DNA from: Candidatus Saccharimonadia bacterium
GTDB taxonomy: Bacteria > Patescibacteriota > Saccharimonadia > Saccharimonadales > 2-12-FULL-41-12
Length of the DNA: 6,942 nt
Direction of reading: 5' to 3'
Assembly (NCBI GenBank): GCA_023263015.1
Contig: JALQXV010000060.1
Location: 1-6,942 of the forward strand
This document shows, piece after piece, positions 5,534 to 6,942 of this stretch (positions are counted from its first letter, which is position 1; every line of letters starts with the position of its first letter). A model generated the notes under the pieces. The model was not told where the DNA came from. It saw nothing but the letters and a program-made list of their open reading frames with translations, and did not search any database. A program made the translations under genes and the position numbers.

Positions 5534-6820
5534 ATGTCGCAACCACTGTTTGCCTTAATTGATTGCAATAACTTCTTCGCTTCGTGTGAGCAAGTCTTTA
5601 GGCCCGCACTTGTCGGCCAGCCACTTGTCGTGCTTAGCAGTAACGACGGCTGTGTCGTAGCACGGAGCGCAGAAGCTAGGGCACTCAAAATTCCTATGGG
5701 AGCGCCAGCCTTTAAATATAAAGACCTCTTTAAACAACACGGCGTTCAGCAATTCTCAGCCAATTTTGAACTGTACGGCGATATTTCGCGGCGTATTACC
5801 GAGATACTAACCAGCATCACACCGCGGCTCGAAGTCTATTCAATTGACGAATCATTCCTCGACATCAGTCAGCTCGATATTAAAGACTATCAAGCGTGGG
5901 CTCAGCACGTTAGAAAAACAATCTTGCAGTGGGTGGGCGTACCGGTCAGCATTGGTATTGCGCCCAGCAAAACCTTAGCCAAGCTTGCCAGCGAGCACGC
6001 CAAACGTAAACCAGAATTACAGGGTACTTTAGTGTTACTAGACGAGGAAGTTCGGGATAGCTACCTGCGCGCCTTACCGATCGAAGAAATTTGGGGGATT
6101 GGCTGGCGACTCGGCCCCAGACTCCGTTCTATAGGCATTGCTACCGCTTACGACATTGCTAAGCTCAGCCCAGTCCAAGGGCGTAAACTCATTGGATCAG
6201 TTCACGGCGAACGCATGGTTCGCGAATTAAACAGTCAAACCTGCTATCCACTCGAGAGTTTAGGGAGTGAGCAAAAGATGATTAGTGCCAGCCGCACTTT
6301 TGGCAATGACACCGACCAGTCCTCGGTTGTAGAATCGGCCTTAGCTAACTTTATAGCTCGTGCCAGTCAGAAGCTACGTGTTAGCAACCGAGCAGCTACT
6401 CGAGTAGCTATTTACGTCACAACCGACCGCCATAAGCCAGGCTACAGAACGTGGAGCAAAGAAGTCATTCTTGACCAACCAACTGCCGACACCGGTACGC
6501 TCATAAGCGTTGCCAACCAAATGTTTGCCGAACTGTACGAGCCAGGGGTTCAATACCACCGTGCGATGAGCTTAATTAGCGGCTTTGTTTCTGACACGCA
6601 GCTACAAACCGATTTACTAGGCTTTAGAGACGTTCCAACTTTTGACCGCTCAAAGCAACGAATGGCAGCCGTCGACAGCATACACGGGCGCTACGGGCGT
6701 CAGACGCTATATTATGGCACCGAGAAGCTGGCAACTTCGTGGCAACCTCGCAAAAGCATTCGCAGCCCACGCTACACCACCAGCTGGGACGAGCTCCCGC
6801 GGGTTATAATAAAGGCATGA
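5534..6820 (+). CDS. umuC: Y-family translesion DNA polymerase, UmuC type
   Basis: A 428-residue polymerase (E. coli UmuC is 422) that copies past damaged bases at low fidelity. The palm and fingers begin ALIDCNNFFASCE, with metal-binding Asp10 and steric-gate Phe15 where UmuC has Tyr11. LSSNDGCVVARSAEAR and the second metal motif YSIDESFLD (Asp105, Glu106) follow. The thumb contains the helix-hairpin-helix LPIEEIWGIGWRLGPRL (about 181-197). The little-finger domain (about 245-350) starts ISASRTFG. Near the end QTDLL (358-362) sits where UmuC has its QLNLF clamp-binding peptide, and the C-terminus SPRYTTSWDELPRV matches the UmuC-specific tail, which distinguishes it from DinB. It is complete and catalytically intact. 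It is cotranscribed with the UmuD-like gene, and its TGA overlaps the folA start codon. Confidence 0.95.
   Translation: MSQPLFALIDCNNFFASCEQVFRPALVGQPLVVLSSNDGCVVARSAEARALKIPMGAPAFKYKDLFKQHGVQQFSANFELYGDISRRITEILTSITPRLEVYSIDESFLDISQLDIKDYQAWAQHVRKTILQWVGVPVSIGIAPSKTLAKLASEHAKRKPELQGTLVLLDEEVRDSYLRALPIEEIWGIGWRLGPRLRSIGIATAYDIAKLSPVQGRKLIGSVHGERMVRELNSQTCYPLESLGSEQKMISASRTFGNDTDQSSVVESALANFIARASQKLRVSNRAATRVAIYVTTDRHKPGYRTWSKEVILDQPTADTGTLISVANQMFAELYEPGVQYHRAMSLISGFVSDTQLQTDLLGFRDVPTFDRSKQRMAAVDSIHGRYGRQTLYYGTEKLATSWQPRKSIRSPRYTTSWDELPRVIIKA
6805..6810 (+). promoter_or_regulatory. TATAAT -10 element for folA inside the end of umuC
   Basis: A perfect TATAAT ends 6 bp before ATG 6817, placing transcription start at or next to the start codon; the message would be leaderless. 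No good -35 hexamer is visible 15-18 bp upstream (that sequence is GC-rich coding DNA of umuC). The alternative Shine-Dalgarno AAAGG (6811-6815) is only one base from the ATG, too close to work normally. Confidence 0.6.
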
Positions 6821-6942
6821 CCAAAATTGTCAGCCTCATTATTGCCATTTCTGATAACGATATTGTTGGCAAAGATAATAGTTTGCCGTGGGATATGCCA
6901 GCCGACTTGGCATACTTCTTAAAAATGACTCAAGATCAAAGC
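6817..6942 (+). CDS. folA: Dihydrofolate reductase, N-terminal 42 residues, cut by the window edge
   Basis: NADPH-dependent reduction of dihydrofolate to tetrahydrofolate, needed for thymidylate and purine synthesis in the cytoplasm. The visible start reads MTKIVSLIIAISDNDIVGKDNSLPW and continues DMPADLAYFLKMT. This matches the first strand, the Met20-type loop (IVGKDNSLPW) and the helix carrying the catalytic acid, here Asp30, equivalent to E. coli Asp27. The ATG shares bases with the TGA of umuC (ATGA), so it could also be translated by reinitiation after umuC, but the well-placed TATAAT argues for its own promoter. The rest of the gene is outside the window. Confidence 0.93.
   Translation, partial: MTKIVSLIIAISDNDIVGKDNSLPWDMPADLAYFLKMTQDQS

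Noticed and set aside
1..6942. Mobile element, CRISPR array or prophage
   Set aside because: No tandem spaced repeats, transposase, integrase or terminal repeats seen; composition and gene direction are uniform across the window.

Overview
The window reads as bacterial chromosome of ordinary mid-GC composition. Every gene points right, and each end cuts a gene: a glutamyl-tRNA synthetase at the left and a dihydrofolate reductase at the right. The short intergenic gaps, the membrane-anchored DUF3048 (YerB-like) protein, the histidine kinase paired with a receiver-only regulator, and the compact UmuD/UmuC-like pair suggest a reduced-genome bacterium of the Candidate Phyla Radiation, most likely Saccharibacteria (TM7). 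That placement is an inference from protein resemblance and layout, since no rRNA is present. TAA, TAG and TGA all end real genes here, so the code looks standard.

Layout. (1) 1-1444: gltX, missing only its first codons. (2) 1454-4628: a probable three-gene unit. A near-consensus promoter at 1454-1482 sits directly before the ATG of the DUF3048 protein (1490-2716), so its transcript should be leaderless. A membrane HAMP/PAS histidine kinase (2727-4256) follows after 10 bp. A receiver-only response regulator (4260-4628) comes next, with a strong Shine-Dalgarno sequence laid over the kinase stop codon. (3) 4629-4947: a 319-bp gene-free stretch holding an AT-rich nested inverted repeat, a candidate promoter with an A-tract, and what looks like a structured mRNA leader. 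(4) 4948-6820: a three-gene unit made of an unrecognised 80-residue protein, a UmuD-like protein and a UmuC-type Y-family polymerase, spaced 2 bp apart. (5) 6817 to the end: folA, whose ATG overlaps the umuC stop codon and has a perfect TATAAT 6 bp upstream, again implying a leaderless transcript.

The most interesting part is the translesion-synthesis cassette. By an ungapped hand alignment to E. coli UmuD, the UmuD-like protein has lost both catalytic residues (Ser to Ala, Lys to Ser) and about 18 residues of the C-terminal fold, yet it keeps an Ala-Gly-Phe-Pro sequence at the self-cleavage site. It is therefore either a UmuD'-like structural subunit or a substrate cleaved by another peptidase. 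The cassette is headed by an unknown small protein. In its leader, all 14 bases immediately before the start codon are complementary to two upstream segments, which suggests control of translation by RNA structure.
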